Positions 1 to 7,436 of a stretch of DNA of 64,000 nucleotides are shown piece by piece. The stretch is from Lentzea guizhouensis (GTDB lineage: Bacteria > Actinomycetota > Actinomycetes > Mycobacteriales > Pseudonocardiaceae). The stretch lies in assembly GCF_001701025.1 (NCBI RefSeq), contig NZ_CP016793.1:9486001-9550000 (forward strand), written 5' to 3'. Both the position numbers and the translations under genes were made by a program. Numbering within the stretch: the first letter of the stretch is position 1; each line of letters starts with the position of its first letter. The notes under the pieces were generated by a model. That model did not search any database. It saw only the letters and a program-made list of their open reading frames with translations, and was not told where the DNA came from.

Positions 1-977
1 AGCAGCGTGCTGTGCGCGACGTCCATGCCCGCGATCCCCAGCCCGCGCACGGCCTGCAGCGCGAACGCCGACGCCACTCCCCATGCCAGCCCGGTGAACA
101 GGTTGCCGGCACTGCTCAGCACGAACCCGGTCACCAGCAACGCGACCATGCCCAGCCGCGCGGATCCCTTCGCCAGCAACGCGTACCCGGCGAGCAGGCC
201 GATCCCGACCGCGGCCAGCACCACGCCCGCCGCGCTGTCGGAGCCCCCGAACACCTCCTTGGTGAGCTGGATGACGGCCACGTCGTCGATCGCCGTGCAC
301 GCCACCACACCGCAGAAGCCCAGGAAGATGATCCGCACCGCCCGGTTGCGCCAGATCTCGCCCAGACCGGCCCGCGCGCCGGCGAACACCGACTCCCCCG
401 GCTCGCCCGGCACCACGAGCCTCGGCAGCCGCAGCAACAACAGGGCCGCCACGGCGAACGAGGCGGCGTCCACGAACAGCACGCCGCGGGTGCCCAGGAA
501 CGGGAGCAGCGCGGCGGCGAGCAACGGCCCGAGCACGTCCGCGCTGTTGGTGCCGAAGCCCAGCAGCGTGTTCGCCCGCCCAAGGTCCTCCTCCGCCACC
601 AGGCTCGGCACGGCCGCCCGCGACGCCGGGATGAACACCTGCCCGAGCACCGCGCGCAGGCCGACCAGCACCAGCAGGACCGGCAGCGGCGGCAACGCGA
701 ACGCGATGACCGCCAGCAGCGCGCACTGGGCGACCTCGCACACGATCATGACCGTGCGCCGGTCGAAGCGGTCGCTCACCAGGCCGGTGAACGGGCTGAG
801 CAACGCCGGCGCGAAGTCACCGACCAGCAGCAGCGCCGCGATCGCCAGCGCCTGCCCCAGCACCGACTGCACGTGCAGCATCAGCGTGACCAGGCTGAGC
901 GCGTCCCCCACAACGGAAACGACCCGTGCGGTGCTGAGCACGCGCAACGGGCCGTTCTCCTTCAAAAGCGTCAGCAC
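1..977 (-). CDS. MFS exporter, EntS-like (3' end outside window)
   Basis: A multi-pass major facilitator protein, open for 325 codons from a GTG at 977 and running off the window start, so the C-terminus is missing. Long hydrophobic stretches alternate with short loops. The loop after the second helix has the MFS signature GLVSDRFDRR at about residues 61-70. The start lies 4 bases after the stop of the siderophore-binding lipoprotein on the same strand, so the two are translationally close. Pairing with an iron-uptake binding protein behind an iron box suggests a siderophore exporter of the EntS type. That substrate is inferred from context; a drug exporter is the alternative. Confidence 0.85.
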   Translation of the reverse strand, partial: MLTLLKENGPLRVLSTARVVSVVGDALSLVTLMLHVQSVLGQALAIAALLLVGDFAPALLSPFTGLVSDRFDRRTVMIVCEVAQCALLAVIAFALPPLPVLLVLVGLRAVLGQVFIPASRAAVPSLVAEEDLGRANTLLGFGTNSADVLGPLLAAALLPFLGTRGVLFVDAASFAVAALLLLRLPRLVVPGEPGESVFAGARAGLGEIWRNRAVRIIFLGFCGVVACTAIDDVAVIQLTKEVFGGSDSAAGVVLAAVGIGLLAGYALLAKGSARLGMVALLVTGFVLSSAGNLFTGLAWGVASAFALQAVRGLGIAGMDVAHSTL

Positions 978-981
978 ACGG

Positions 982-1974
982 TCATCGTGCCAATGCGGCG
1001 TCCAGCTGGTCAGCCAATTTGTTCATGATGGCGGCGTAGGAGGTGTAGCTCAGCGGGGCGACCGCGTTCCACTCCACGAACCGGTTCGCCTGCACCGCGG
1101 GCAGCGCCTGGAAGACCGGGTGGCCCTCCTTCATCTTCTCCGGGTTCAGCACGTGCTGGCGGGTGTCCCACATGATCACGTGTTCTTTGTACGTGCCGAC
1201 GTTCTCCCACGACAGCGACTGGAAGTAGCCGCCGCCCTCCGCGTCGGGCGTGGTCGGCGTGAGCAGCGGCAGGCCGAGCTCCTTGACGTACCAGTCGAGG
1301 TCGGGGTTGCGCGCGGGCACGGCGACGTAGAACAGCTTCGGGTCCGCGCCGATCACCTGGATCTTCTGGTTCGCGGCCGTCATCTTCGCGCCGATGGCCT
1401 TCAGGCGCTCGGCGGCCTTGGTGAACGCCTCCTCGTCGGCCTTCACCTTGGCCGAGTCGACGTCGGCGCCGAGGGACTTCGCCAGGTCGCGGAAGCGCTT
1501 GATGCCGTCCGGCAGCTGGATCTTCGACTGGCCGATGCCGACCGTCGGGGCGATCTTGGCGACCTTCTCCTCGAACTCGGCGGTGAGGTGCCAGAGCCCG
1601 GTGACCTCGGGGTAGTAGCCGGCGACGACCAGGTCGGCGTTCAGCGCGGCGAACTTCTCGATGTCGATCTCGCCGTAGCCGGGGCCGGTGATGTCGGTGA
1701 CCTGGCTCGGGTCGATGCTGCCCGCCTCGGGGTCGGTGCTGCCGTCGGCGCGCTTGAGCGGTCCGAACGTGCCGACCACGTTGACGCCGTAGTCCTTGAG
1801 GGCACCCGCGGCGGACACCTGTGCGACCACGCGCTCGGGCCGCTTCTCGGCGGTGACCTCCTTGCCCCGGTCGTCCTTGAACGACCACTGGCCCTGCTGC
1901 TGCTCCGCGGGAGCGTTTCCACCACACCCGGCCACTAGGCCGAGCAGCAGAACCGCGGCGACTGTCCTGCGCAC
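982..1974 (-). CDS. Iron-siderophore ABC transporter substrate-binding lipoprotein
   Basis: A 330-residue FecB/FepB-type periplasmic binding protein that would capture ferric siderophore outside the membrane and hand it to an ABC permease, which is not in this window. The N-terminus has two Arg, a hydrophobic core and a lipobox LVAGC with Cys17 as the lipidation site. The body has typical features of this family, including PERVVAQ near residue 46 and a central linker helix. The GTG start at 1974 has a strong AGGAGGT ribosome site 6 bases upstream. A DmdR/IdeR-like iron box lies 18 bases before the start, so repression by iron is expected. It is followed by an MFS gene in the same operon. Confidence 0.93.
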   Translation of the reverse strand: MRRTVAAVLLLGLVAGCGGNAPAEQQQGQWSFKDDRGKEVTAEKRPERVVAQVSAAGALKDYGVNVVGTFGPLKRADGSTDPEAGSIDPSQVTDITGPGYGEIDIEKFAALNADLVVAGYYPEVTGLWHLTAEFEEKVAKIAPTVGIGQSKIQLPDGIKRFRDLAKSLGADVDSAKVKADEEAFTKAAERLKAIGAKMTAANQKIQVIGADPKLFYVAVPARNPDLDWYVKELGLPLLTPTTPDAEGGGYFQSLSWENVGTYKEHVIMWDTRQHVLNPEKMKEGHPVFQALPAVQANRFVEWNAVAPLSYTSYAAIMNKLADQLDAALAR

Positions 1975-1991
1975 CTGTCCACCTCCTGAGT

Positions 1992-2010
1992 TTAGGCTTG
2001 CCTAACCTAT
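1992..2010. promoter_or_regulatory. Iron box (DmdR/IdeR-type operator)
   Basis: The 19-base site TTAGGCTTGCCTAACCTAT matches the actinobacterial iron-box consensus TTAGGTTAGGCTAACCTAA at 15 of 19 positions and keeps both TTAGG and CTAACCTA arms. It sits 18 bases before the start of the siderophore-binding lipoprotein. By analogy with IdeR and DmdR1, the Fe(II)-bound repressor would block transcription when iron is plentiful. The match is seen in the sequence; binding is inferred. Confidence 0.8.
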
Positions 2011-2184
2011 CAAGAGGCTTGACGAGCTCGCGCATACCGGTGGGTTTGTCACGGTGCGAAACCACCTGATGACGGTGTGTCGTTTCGTTGTCGTTGTTGC
2101 ACTCATGGTTGGCGTCGCATGTCGATTCCGGCACCGCTCACTCGACGAGGTGGCAGAGGCAGGTTTCCGGATCGGAGGGACGCC

Positions 2185-2502
2185 ATGATCGCCACGCTCA
2201 TCGCAACGCTGGCCGAGGAGGACGACGCGGAGGACCTGGGCGTCCTGGCGCCCGACGACCGCCTGACCTGCCACGTGCACGGCGGCTGGATCCACCGGTG
2301 CGTCTCGTCGCCCGTGCACGTCAACCCGGTCACGCGCCACCGCTGGTGCCGCGGCTGCGACGCCGAGCTGGGCGTGGTGGTCGACGAGCTGACCGGCGAG
2401 GTCGCGATGCGCTGCTCCCGCTGCGGGCGCGGGGGCAGCGCCGCCACCGCCCGGCTGGTCGCCGCCTGCCGTGCCTCGATCGAGGCACAGCGGGCCGCCT
2501 AA
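2185..2502 (+). CDS. Small Cys-rich protein, possible zinc-binding, function unknown
   Basis: A 105-residue protein not recognised as a named family. I chose the ATG at 2185 because GGAGGGA lies just upstream; the frame is open further 5' but that part is Arg-rich and unlikely to be coding. It begins with an acidic helix (AEEDDAEDLG) and then has six cysteines in three groups, LTCHVH...HRC, WCRGC and RCSRC. This spacing suggests one or two zinc ribbons. It stands alone between the iron-uptake operon and a small secreted protein. A zinc-structured regulator or RNA-binding protein is possible but unproven. Confidence 0.6.
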   Translation: MIATLIATLAEEDDAEDLGVLAPDDRLTCHVHGGWIHRCVSSPVHVNPVTRHRWCRGCDAELGVVVDELTGEVAMRCSRCGRGGSAATARLVAACRASIEAQRAA

Positions 2503-2583
2503 ACCGGGTGCCACCCCTTCCGGCGACTCCGCTCACCTGACCGGGTGAGCGGAGTTCCGGTCGGACCCACTGAGACGACTAGC

Positions 2584-2844
2584 TTGCGTTTCGTGTTCAA
2601 GACCTCACGCATCGCCACCACCGTTCTCGCGGCCGCCGGTGCCGCACTCGCCGCCGCCTCGCCCGCGCTGGCCGACGACGACCTGGCCTTCGGTCCGGGC
2701 GTCAACGCGAGCAACAACTGGGACTACACCGCCGTCAGGACGTGCTTCCAGGAGCTCGCCGTCGTCCCCGTGGGCGGGTCCACGGTCGTCGACGCGGTCG
2801 ACCACTGCGTCCAGGGCAACGTCCTCAACCACGTCCAGGGCTGA
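2584..2844 (+). CDS. Small secreted protein, weakly rodlin-like
   Basis: An 86-residue protein (TTG at 2584, or GTG at 2593) with a clear Sec signal peptide: basic start, an Ala-rich core and a cut near ALA-DDD. The mature part is about 60 residues with two cysteines, in RTCFQ and DHCVQ, that could form one disulfide, and it ends NVLNHVQG. The layout (short, two Cys, a hydrophobic VVPVGG stretch between them) loosely recalls rodlins that coat aerial hyphae in Streptomyces, but the similarity is from memory and weak. No good ribosome site is visible, so the start is uncertain. Confidence 0.55.
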   Translation: MRFVFKTSRIATTVLAAAGAALAAASPALADDDLAFGPGVNASNNWDYTAVRTCFQELAVVPVGGSTVVDAVDHCVQGNVLNHVQG

Positions 2845-2907
2845 ACCCGGCCGGTCCTCCGCCCGTACGCCTCCTCAGAAGTTGTTCCCGACTCCTGAGG
2901 AGGCCGC

Positions 2908-3885
2908 GTGCCCGGCCGACGTGCTGCTAGGACAACCGCTCTCGCCGCTGTGGTCGCCGCGACGGTGGTGTCGATGCCCACCGCGCACGCGCAACCCGCC
3001 GACGACGCGCTGAAGGCCTACACCGAGCTCACGCACCACGCGGAGAAGCTCACCCAGGACCACCTCAAGGCGCAGGGCGACCTCGCGGCGGCGAACCAGC
3101 AGCTCGGCACCGCCACCGAGACCGAGAAGCAGGCGCTGGCCGCGTCCCAGCAGTTCCGCGGGCAGGTGGACCTGCTGACCGAGGCGTCGTTCCAGGGCGC
3201 GCGGTTCAACGACATCTCGGCGTTGCTGACGAGCACGTCGCAGCAGAACTTCCTCGAGCGCATGCAGGCGCTCAACATGCTCGCCGCGGAGAACAACGAG
3301 GCGCTGTCGCGGCTGGACGACGCGCTGACGACCGCCGCGAAGGCACGGGCCAGCGCCGCCTCGGCGGCCGAGACGGCGACCAGGCTGGTCTCGGACGTGA
3401 CGGCGCGCAAGACGGCGATGGACCAGCAGGTGGCGACCGCGCGGGCCAAGTACCAGTCGTTGTCGAGGCCGCAGCAGACGACGCTCGCCGCGAAGGGCGA
3501 CACCTCGCCGGTGCCGGTGCCCGCGGGCTCGGGCGCGGCCGGGGTGGCGTTGAACTTCGCGCTCGCCCAGCGCGGTGAGCCGTACGTGTTCGGCGCGAAC
3601 GGCCCGAACCAGTGGGACTGCTCCTCGCTGATGCAGGCCGCCTACCGGGAGGCGGGCGTGAGCATCCCGCGGGTGACCTACGACCAGGCGAAGGTGGGCC
3701 GCGCGGTCACCCGCGCCGCGATCGCGCCCGGCGACCTCATCATCTACTACGCAGGTCAGTCGCACGTCGCGATGGCCGTGGACGGCGTCCGGGCGGTGCA
3801 CGCCTCCACCGAGGGCGTGCCGGTCAAGATCGCGGACATCGACTCCATCGGACCCATTTCGGTGATCCGTCGCGTGGTCGGGTGA
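2908..3885 (+). CDS. Secreted coiled-coil NlpC/P60 peptidoglycan hydrolase
   Basis: A 325-residue exported cell-wall endopeptidase. The GTG at 2908 follows GAGGAGG. Residues 1-31 form a signal peptide ending AHA. Residues 33-200 are a helical, Ala/Gln-rich coiled coil of the kind that keeps RipA-type hydrolases inactive or docks them. Residues 205-325 are the NlpC/P60 domain, with catalytic Cys238 in WDCSS and His286 in SQSHVA. The family cleaves D-Glu to diaminopimelate bonds in peptidoglycan stem peptides. The next gene on the same strand is a close paralogue, so this is probably a tandem duplication. Likely roles are septum splitting or wall turnover. Confidence 0.92.
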   Translation: MPGRRAARTTALAAVVAATVVSMPTAHAQPADDALKAYTELTHHAEKLTQDHLKAQGDLAAANQQLGTATETEKQALAASQQFRGQVDLLTEASFQGARFNDISALLTSTSQQNFLERMQALNMLAAENNEALSRLDDALTTAAKARASAASAAETATRLVSDVTARKTAMDQQVATARAKYQSLSRPQQTTLAAKGDTSPVPVPAGSGAAGVALNFALAQRGEPYVFGANGPNQWDCSSLMQAAYREAGVSIPRVTYDQAKVGRAVTRAAIAPGDLIIYYAGQSHVAMAVDGVRAVHASTEGVPVKIADIDSIGPISVIRRVVG

Positions 3886-3924
3886 CGCTTCTCTCCACCC
3901 CGCGATAAACCGACGTAGACGACT

Positions 3925-4055
3925 GTGAGAGCGTGCGGGTCGGTCAACTGGTGGGGATCCGGTGGTAGACGTGGACAAGGTCGTTCCGTAACCTGTCCGA
4001 GACCTTCGGCCCAGCAGTTAACCCACTCGGGGCACACGCCAAGGTTGCCGCCTCA
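3925..4055 (+). promoter_or_regulatory. Candidate structured leader, possibly ydaO-type c-di-AMP riboswitch
   Basis: The 222-base space before the second NlpC/P60 gene holds a probable structured RNA. Outer strands GTGAG (3925) and CTCAC (4051) can pair, and the 3' half contains CCGAGACC then CAGCAGTTAACCC. This resembles the conserved 3' core of ydaO RNAs (CCGAACCC..CAGCTAACC). Such c-di-AMP riboswitches are known upstream of NlpC/P60 and Rpf genes in actinobacteria. I could not align it to a covariance model, and the 5' core is a poorer match, so this is a candidate only. Confidence 0.4.
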
Positions 4056-4107
4056 CGCGCAGTAGTTCTCGCGTGGCGGCTGCCAGGAAACAAGGAGGAC
4101 CCGCGAC

Positions 4108-5094
4108 GTGGTGTCGCAACCCTCACGCCGTACCGTGCGTGGAGCGATCGTGGCGACCGCGGCTGTCGTCGCCGCTGCTCTCCCCACGGCCCCGGCCACC
4201 GCTCAGCCGACGGCCGCCGACGCGCTCAAGAAGTACAACGAGCTCAACGAGCAGGCCTCGCGCATCAACCAGGACCAGCTCAAGGCCCAGGACGACCTGA
4301 AGGCCAAGCAGGGCGAGCTGGACAAGGCGAAGACCGACCTCGCCGCCGCGAAGCAGGCGGAGGAGACCCTCCGCGGCCAGGTGGACCTCCTCACCGAGGC
4401 CTCGTTCGGTGGCGCGCGCTTCAACCAGCTCTCCGCGCTGCTCGTGAGCAACTCCCAGCAGGACTTCCTCAACCGCATGACGGCCATCAACATCCTGGCC
4501 ACCGACAACGCGGAAGCCCTGAAGAAGCTCACCGACGCCGTCGAGGCCGCCGACACCGCCACCCGCACGGCCAACGAGGCCACGGAGGCGTCGAAGAAGC
4601 TGCTCGCCGAGATCGACCAGAAGAAGGTCGCGCTCGCGAAGCAGATCGAGGAAGTGCGTGCTCAGTACAACCAGCTGAACACCGCTGCCCGCAACGCCAT
4701 CAGCAGCAGGGGCGACATGTCGAGCATCCTGGTCCCGCCCGGCACCGCCGGGAAGGCCCTGGAGTTCGCACTGGCCCAGCGCGGCGAGCCCTACGTCTAC
4801 GGCTCCAACGGCCCGGACTCGTGGGACTGCTCCTCGCTGATCCAGAAGGCCTACGCCTACGCGGGCGTGTCCATCGGCCGCACCAGCTACGCCCAGGCCG
4901 CCGCCGGCCGCCCGGTCTCGCGCAGCGAGGTCAAGGCGGGCGACATCCTGGTGTACTACTCCAGCCAGTCGCATGTGGCGATGGCGATCGACGGCACGCG
5001 CGCGGTGCACGCCTCGACCGAGGGGCAGCCGGTGAAGATCGCCGACATCAACTCGATCGGTCCGGTCACCGGCATCCGCCGCATCGAGGGCTGA
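4108..5094 (+). CDS. Secreted coiled-coil NlpC/P60 peptidoglycan hydrolase (paralogue)
   Basis: A 328-residue paralogue of the preceding gene with the same layout: signal peptide to about residue 31 (TAPATA then QPTAAD), coiled coil about 35-200 rich in Lys, Glu and Ala, then an NlpC/P60 domain with Cys241 in WDCSS and His289 in SQSHVA. The GTG start at 4108 is preceded by AAGGAGG. The two proteins share long identical blocks such as VDLLTEASF and LAQRGEPYV. Unlike its neighbour it has a long leader that may fold as a riboswitch, so the pair may be expressed under different conditions. A strong hairpin terminator follows. Confidence 0.93.
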   Translation: MVSQPSRRTVRGAIVATAAVVAAALPTAPATAQPTAADALKKYNELNEQASRINQDQLKAQDDLKAKQGELDKAKTDLAAAKQAEETLRGQVDLLTEASFGGARFNQLSALLVSNSQQDFLNRMTAINILATDNAEALKKLTDAVEAADTATRTANEATEASKKLLAEIDQKKVALAKQIEEVRAQYNQLNTAARNAISSRGDMSSILVPPGTAGKALEFALAQRGEPYVYGSNGPDSWDCSSLIQKAYAYAGVSIGRTSYAQAAAGRPVSRSEVKAGDILVYYSSQSHVAMAIDGTRAVHASTEGQPVKIADINSIGPVTGIRRIEG

Positions 5095-5136
5095 GTCTCT
5101 CCTCAGGTTCTCCGCTGAGGTTTTCGCGCTGACGAC

Positions 5137-5170
5137 AACGGGCCGGTCCCCTCCTGGGGGCCGGCCCGTT
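5137..5170. terminator. Hairpin terminator between convergent genes
   Basis: AACGGGCCGG at 5137-5146 pairs perfectly with CCGGCCCGTT at 5161-5170, and the inner bases extend the stem. It lies between the NlpC/P60 gene (plus) and the HesB-like gene (minus), so it can end transcription from both sides. A second small hairpin, CCTCAG/CTGAGG, lies at 5101-5120. Confidence 0.75.
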
Positions 5171-5188
5171 CGCGCACGTCAAACCGAC

Positions 5189-5506
5189 TTACTCCGCTGC
5201 CACCACACCGTCCTGCGGCGCCTGGCGGGCGATCGCGAAGGCCGGGTTGCCCTCGTCGTCCTGCCGCACGTCGAGCACCTTGTCCTCCAGGAACTCCGCC
5301 GCGGCGGGCTCCATGATGACCTTGGCCCCCGCGTCCGCGGTGACCACCTGGTCGCCGTCGACCGCCTCGGCGAGCGAGAGCTCCAGCGCGGCCTGACTGT
5401 TGTCCTCGGTGGCGAGCGCGAACCTCAGACCGACGTCGTCGTTGGTGGTGGACTGTGAAGTCAGCTCGTTGATGACTTCCGCAGCCACCGGCGTCACTTC
5501 GAGCAT
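5189..5506 (-). CDS. HesB/IscA-like family protein lacking cysteines
   Basis: A 105-residue protein starting at the ATG at 5506. It has the beta-rich fold pattern of the Fe-S biosynthesis (HesB/IscA) family: an N-terminal helix (TPVAAEVINELTS), a GLRFALA strand, and near residue 65 the MEPAAAEFLEDKVLDV segment equivalent to the canonical D..S...L.G..IDY. The conserved cysteines that bind Fe-S or iron in A-type carriers are all absent; there is no Cys in the protein. It is therefore unlikely to carry a cluster. Related Cys-free homologues exist in actinobacteria, but their function is not known to me. Confidence 0.7.
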   Translation of the reverse strand: MLEVTPVAAEVINELTSQSTTNDDVGLRFALATEDNSQAALELSLAEAVDGDQVVTADAGAKVIMEPAAAEFLEDKVLDVRQDDEGNPAFAIARQAPQDGVVAAE

Positions 5507-5520
5507 GTCGGGCCCTTCGT

Positions 5521-5584
5521 CCGGGAACAACGAACGCGCCCCGTGTTCCCGGTGACGGGCGGGCTCAACCCCCGCGAGCGGGGG
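5521..5584 (-). terminator. Two hairpins between the HesB-like gene and the upstream unknown gene
   Basis: Reading the minus strand, two stems lie after the stop of the gene ending at 5692. One is CCCCCG/CGGGGG (5569-5584). The other is CCGGGAACA (5521-5529) with TGTTCCCGG (5544-5552), a perfect 9-base repeat that ends 15 bases before the HesB-like start. The first looks like a terminator; the second could be either a terminator or an operator of the HesB-like gene. Confidence 0.45.
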
Positions 5585-5691
5585 GAGATGGCGTTTGCGC
5601 AGGTAGCAGACCTGAAAGTGGGTGGCGCGAGGTGGGTTGACGCGTGTGCCGGGTCGACAGGGCGACAGCGGACAGCCGTCCGACCACCGCC

Positions 5692-6336
5692 TCAGGCCAC
5701 CCGGTGCGCCGCCGGTTGCGGCGCCTCCTTCCGCACGTGCCCGCAGGCCGAGCACACCCGCTGCACCGGCACCAGCTCCGCCACCAGCCGCCACGAGTCG
5801 GCGAACGTCGGCGCCTCCACTCCCGGCACCAGCAGGCTGTCCAGCGACTCCTGCCTCCGCCGGCCCTTCTCCCGGCTGCGCTCGACCGGATCACGGCGGT
5901 GGGCCAGCGCACGCGAGGCGGCACGGGCCCGCTCGCCCTCCGAACCCAGAGCACGAGAGCGGCGCGGGGTGTTCAAAAGGGCGTTGCGGCGGTTCACGCG
6001 GAACCACTCGCCCAGCGTCATGCCACGCAGGGGCGGGTCGGCGAGGACGCCGTCCGCGGTCCAGGTGCGCAGGCGGGCGCGCAGGAACTCGTGGGCCACC
6101 TGGTCGCGGGAGCGGGGGCGGCCCTGGCTGGTGCCGTCGGGGCGGGTGTCGATGGCGGCGAGCAGGGCGTCGACGGACCAGCCCGCGGCGAACCAGGGCT
6201 CGAGGGTGCGGCGGACCCAGTGGCGGTTGGCGTCGGGCCAGGAGGCGCGGATGACCAGCGACTCGACGGCGGTGGCCACGTCGGCGTCGGTGGCGGGGAC
6301 CACGCGGCCGGGCCAGCGGCGGGGCTCGATCTGCAT
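5692..6336 (-). CDS. Unknown protein, possibly SOS-regulated
   Basis: A 214-residue basic protein I cannot assign to a family. The ATG at 6336 is preceded by AGGAGGT at ideal distance; longer reading frames upstream would cross a promoter. Sequence features are a Trp-rich helical first half (SWPDANRHWVRRTLEPWF, then AAGWSVDALLAAIDTRPDG), a basic middle (RNALLNTPRRSRAL) and a C-terminal CSACGH pair that could hold a metal. A LexA-type box (6365-6380) sits 28 bases before the start. A DNA-binding or DNA-repair role is therefore possible but is an inference from the promoter only. Confidence 0.6.
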   Translation of the reverse strand: MQIEPRRWPGRVVPATDADVATAVESLVIRASWPDANRHWVRRTLEPWFAAGWSVDALLAAIDTRPDGTSQGRPRSRDQVAHEFLRARLRTWTADGVLADPPLRGMTLGEWFRVNRRNALLNTPRRSRALGSEGERARAASRALAHRRDPVERSREKGRRRQESLDSLLVPGVEAPTFADSWRLVAELVPVQRVCSACGHVRKEAPQPAAHRVA

Positions 6337-6364
6337 CTGGACTGACCTCCTGGGAACAGCCGTG

Positions 6365-6380
6365 ACGAACATCTGTTCGA
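6365..6380. promoter_or_regulatory. LexA-type SOS box
   Basis: The site ACGAACATCTGTTCGA matches the actinobacterial SOS box TCGAAC-N4-GTTCGA at 11 of 12 defined positions. It lies in the divergent space between the unknown gene starting at 6336 and the VIT gene starting at 6481, much closer to the former. LexA would repress until DNA damage. Sequence match is direct; regulation is inferred. Confidence 0.7.
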
Positions 6381-6480
6381 CAGTGTGCCACCGGGGTCTG
6401 ACAAAAAACGACGTCCAACCGGTTGACCTGGGCAAACAGCGGTAAAAGCGCACCTGAACAGCCCGCGCTAGCCTGCAGAA

Positions 6481-7179
6481 ATGACGCACCTCGAGCCGCA
6501 CGACGTCAGCGGCGACCGGATGAACTGGCTGCGTGCGGGAGTCCTGGGTGCGAACGACGGCATCGTCTCCACGGCCAGCCTCGTGGTGGGTGTCGCCGGT
6601 GCGACCACGGACAGGGCGCAGATCCTGGTCGCGGGCCTGGCCGGCCTCTTCGCCGGTGCGATGTCCATGGCCAGCGGCGAGTACGTCAGCGTCAGCAGCC
6701 AGCGCGACGCCGAACGCGCCCTCATCGCGCAGGAGAAGCGCGAGCTCAGGGACATGCCCGACGAGGAGCTGAAGGAGCTCGCGGGCATCTACGAGGGCAA
6801 GGGCCTCGACGCCGACACGGCCAGGGAGGTCGCCGAGCAGCTCACCGAGCATGACGCACTGGCCGCCCACGCCGACGCCGAGCTCAACCTCGACCCCGAC
6901 GCGCTCACCAACCCGTGGGGTGCCGCCATCGCCAGCTTCGTCAGCTTCACCGTCGGCGCTCTCCTCCCCCTCATCGCCATCGCGACCACACCGCCGTCAC
7001 TGCGCGTCCCGATAACCGTCCTCACCGCGATAGTCGCCCTCGCGCTGACCGGATACGTCAGCGCCAAGCTCAGCAACGCACCGAAGCAGCGCGCCATCAT
7101 GCGCAACGTCGTAGGCGGACTGATCGCCATGGGTGTCACGTACGCCATCGGATCACTCGTCGGCCAAAGCATCGGATGA
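6481..7179 (+). CDS. VIT1/CCC1-family iron or manganese transporter
   Basis: A 232-residue membrane protein of the VIT/CCC1 family, which moves Fe(II) or Mn(II) out of the cytoplasm. Family features are visible: the first helix with RAGVLGANDGIVSTASL (residues 19-35), the second with the GAMSMASGEYVSVSSQ motif (59-74), then a cytosolic Glu-rich metal-binding helical loop (about 80-135) followed by three more membrane helices. ATG at 6481. It is divergent from the SOS-box gene and followed by a small DUF5709 gene. Substrate choice between iron and manganese cannot be read from the sequence. Confidence 0.9.
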   Translation: MTHLEPHDVSGDRMNWLRAGVLGANDGIVSTASLVVGVAGATTDRAQILVAGLAGLFAGAMSMASGEYVSVSSQRDAERALIAQEKRELRDMPDEELKELAGIYEGKGLDADTAREVAEQLTEHDALAAHADAELNLDPDALTNPWGAAIASFVSFTVGALLPLIAIATTPPSLRVPITVLTAIVALALTGYVSAKLSNAPKQRAIMRNVVGGLIAMGVTYAIGSLVGQSIG

Positions 7180-7204
7180 CACAAATGCGGGTACCAACAC
7201 CGGC

Positions 7205-7429
7205 ATGAGTGAAGACAGGGGCAGCTACGCGTCCACTGACAACGACGACTTCGAGGCCCTCGACGAGGACAACCTCAAGAAGGACCCGCTCGAAGAGGGC
7301 ATGGACCCGCCGGAGGACTGGGCGGGGGCCGACAAGTACGGCACGACCGAGTACGAGCAGGCCCATCCCCGGCCGCTCGACGAACGTCTCAAGGAAGAGC
7401 AGCGCGAGAACGACGAGACGGGTGCATGA
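7205..7429 (+). CDS. DUF5709-family small acidic protein
   Basis: A 74-residue, highly acidic hydrophilic protein (ATG 7205) resembling actinobacterial DUF5709 proteins: an N-terminal Ser/Asp-rich tract, a central LDEDNLKKDPLEEG block, a DPPEDWAGADKYGTT segment and a C-terminal PLDERLKEEQRE. No signal peptide or membrane segment. It is likely unstructured. It lies 25 bases after the VIT gene and 7 bases before the sugar-phosphate mutase, so it may be co-transcribed with either. No function is known to me. Confidence 0.75.
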   Translation: MSEDRGSYASTDNDDFEALDEDNLKKDPLEEGMDPPEDWAGADKYGTTEYEQAHPRPLDERLKEEQRENDETGA

Positions 7430-7436
7430 TCGGAAC

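Noticed and set aside
7..1938. A 643-codon plus-strand frame over the MFS and binding-protein genes
   Set aside because: Low-complexity Ala/Arg/Ser translation with no family features; the minus strand encodes recognisable proteins.
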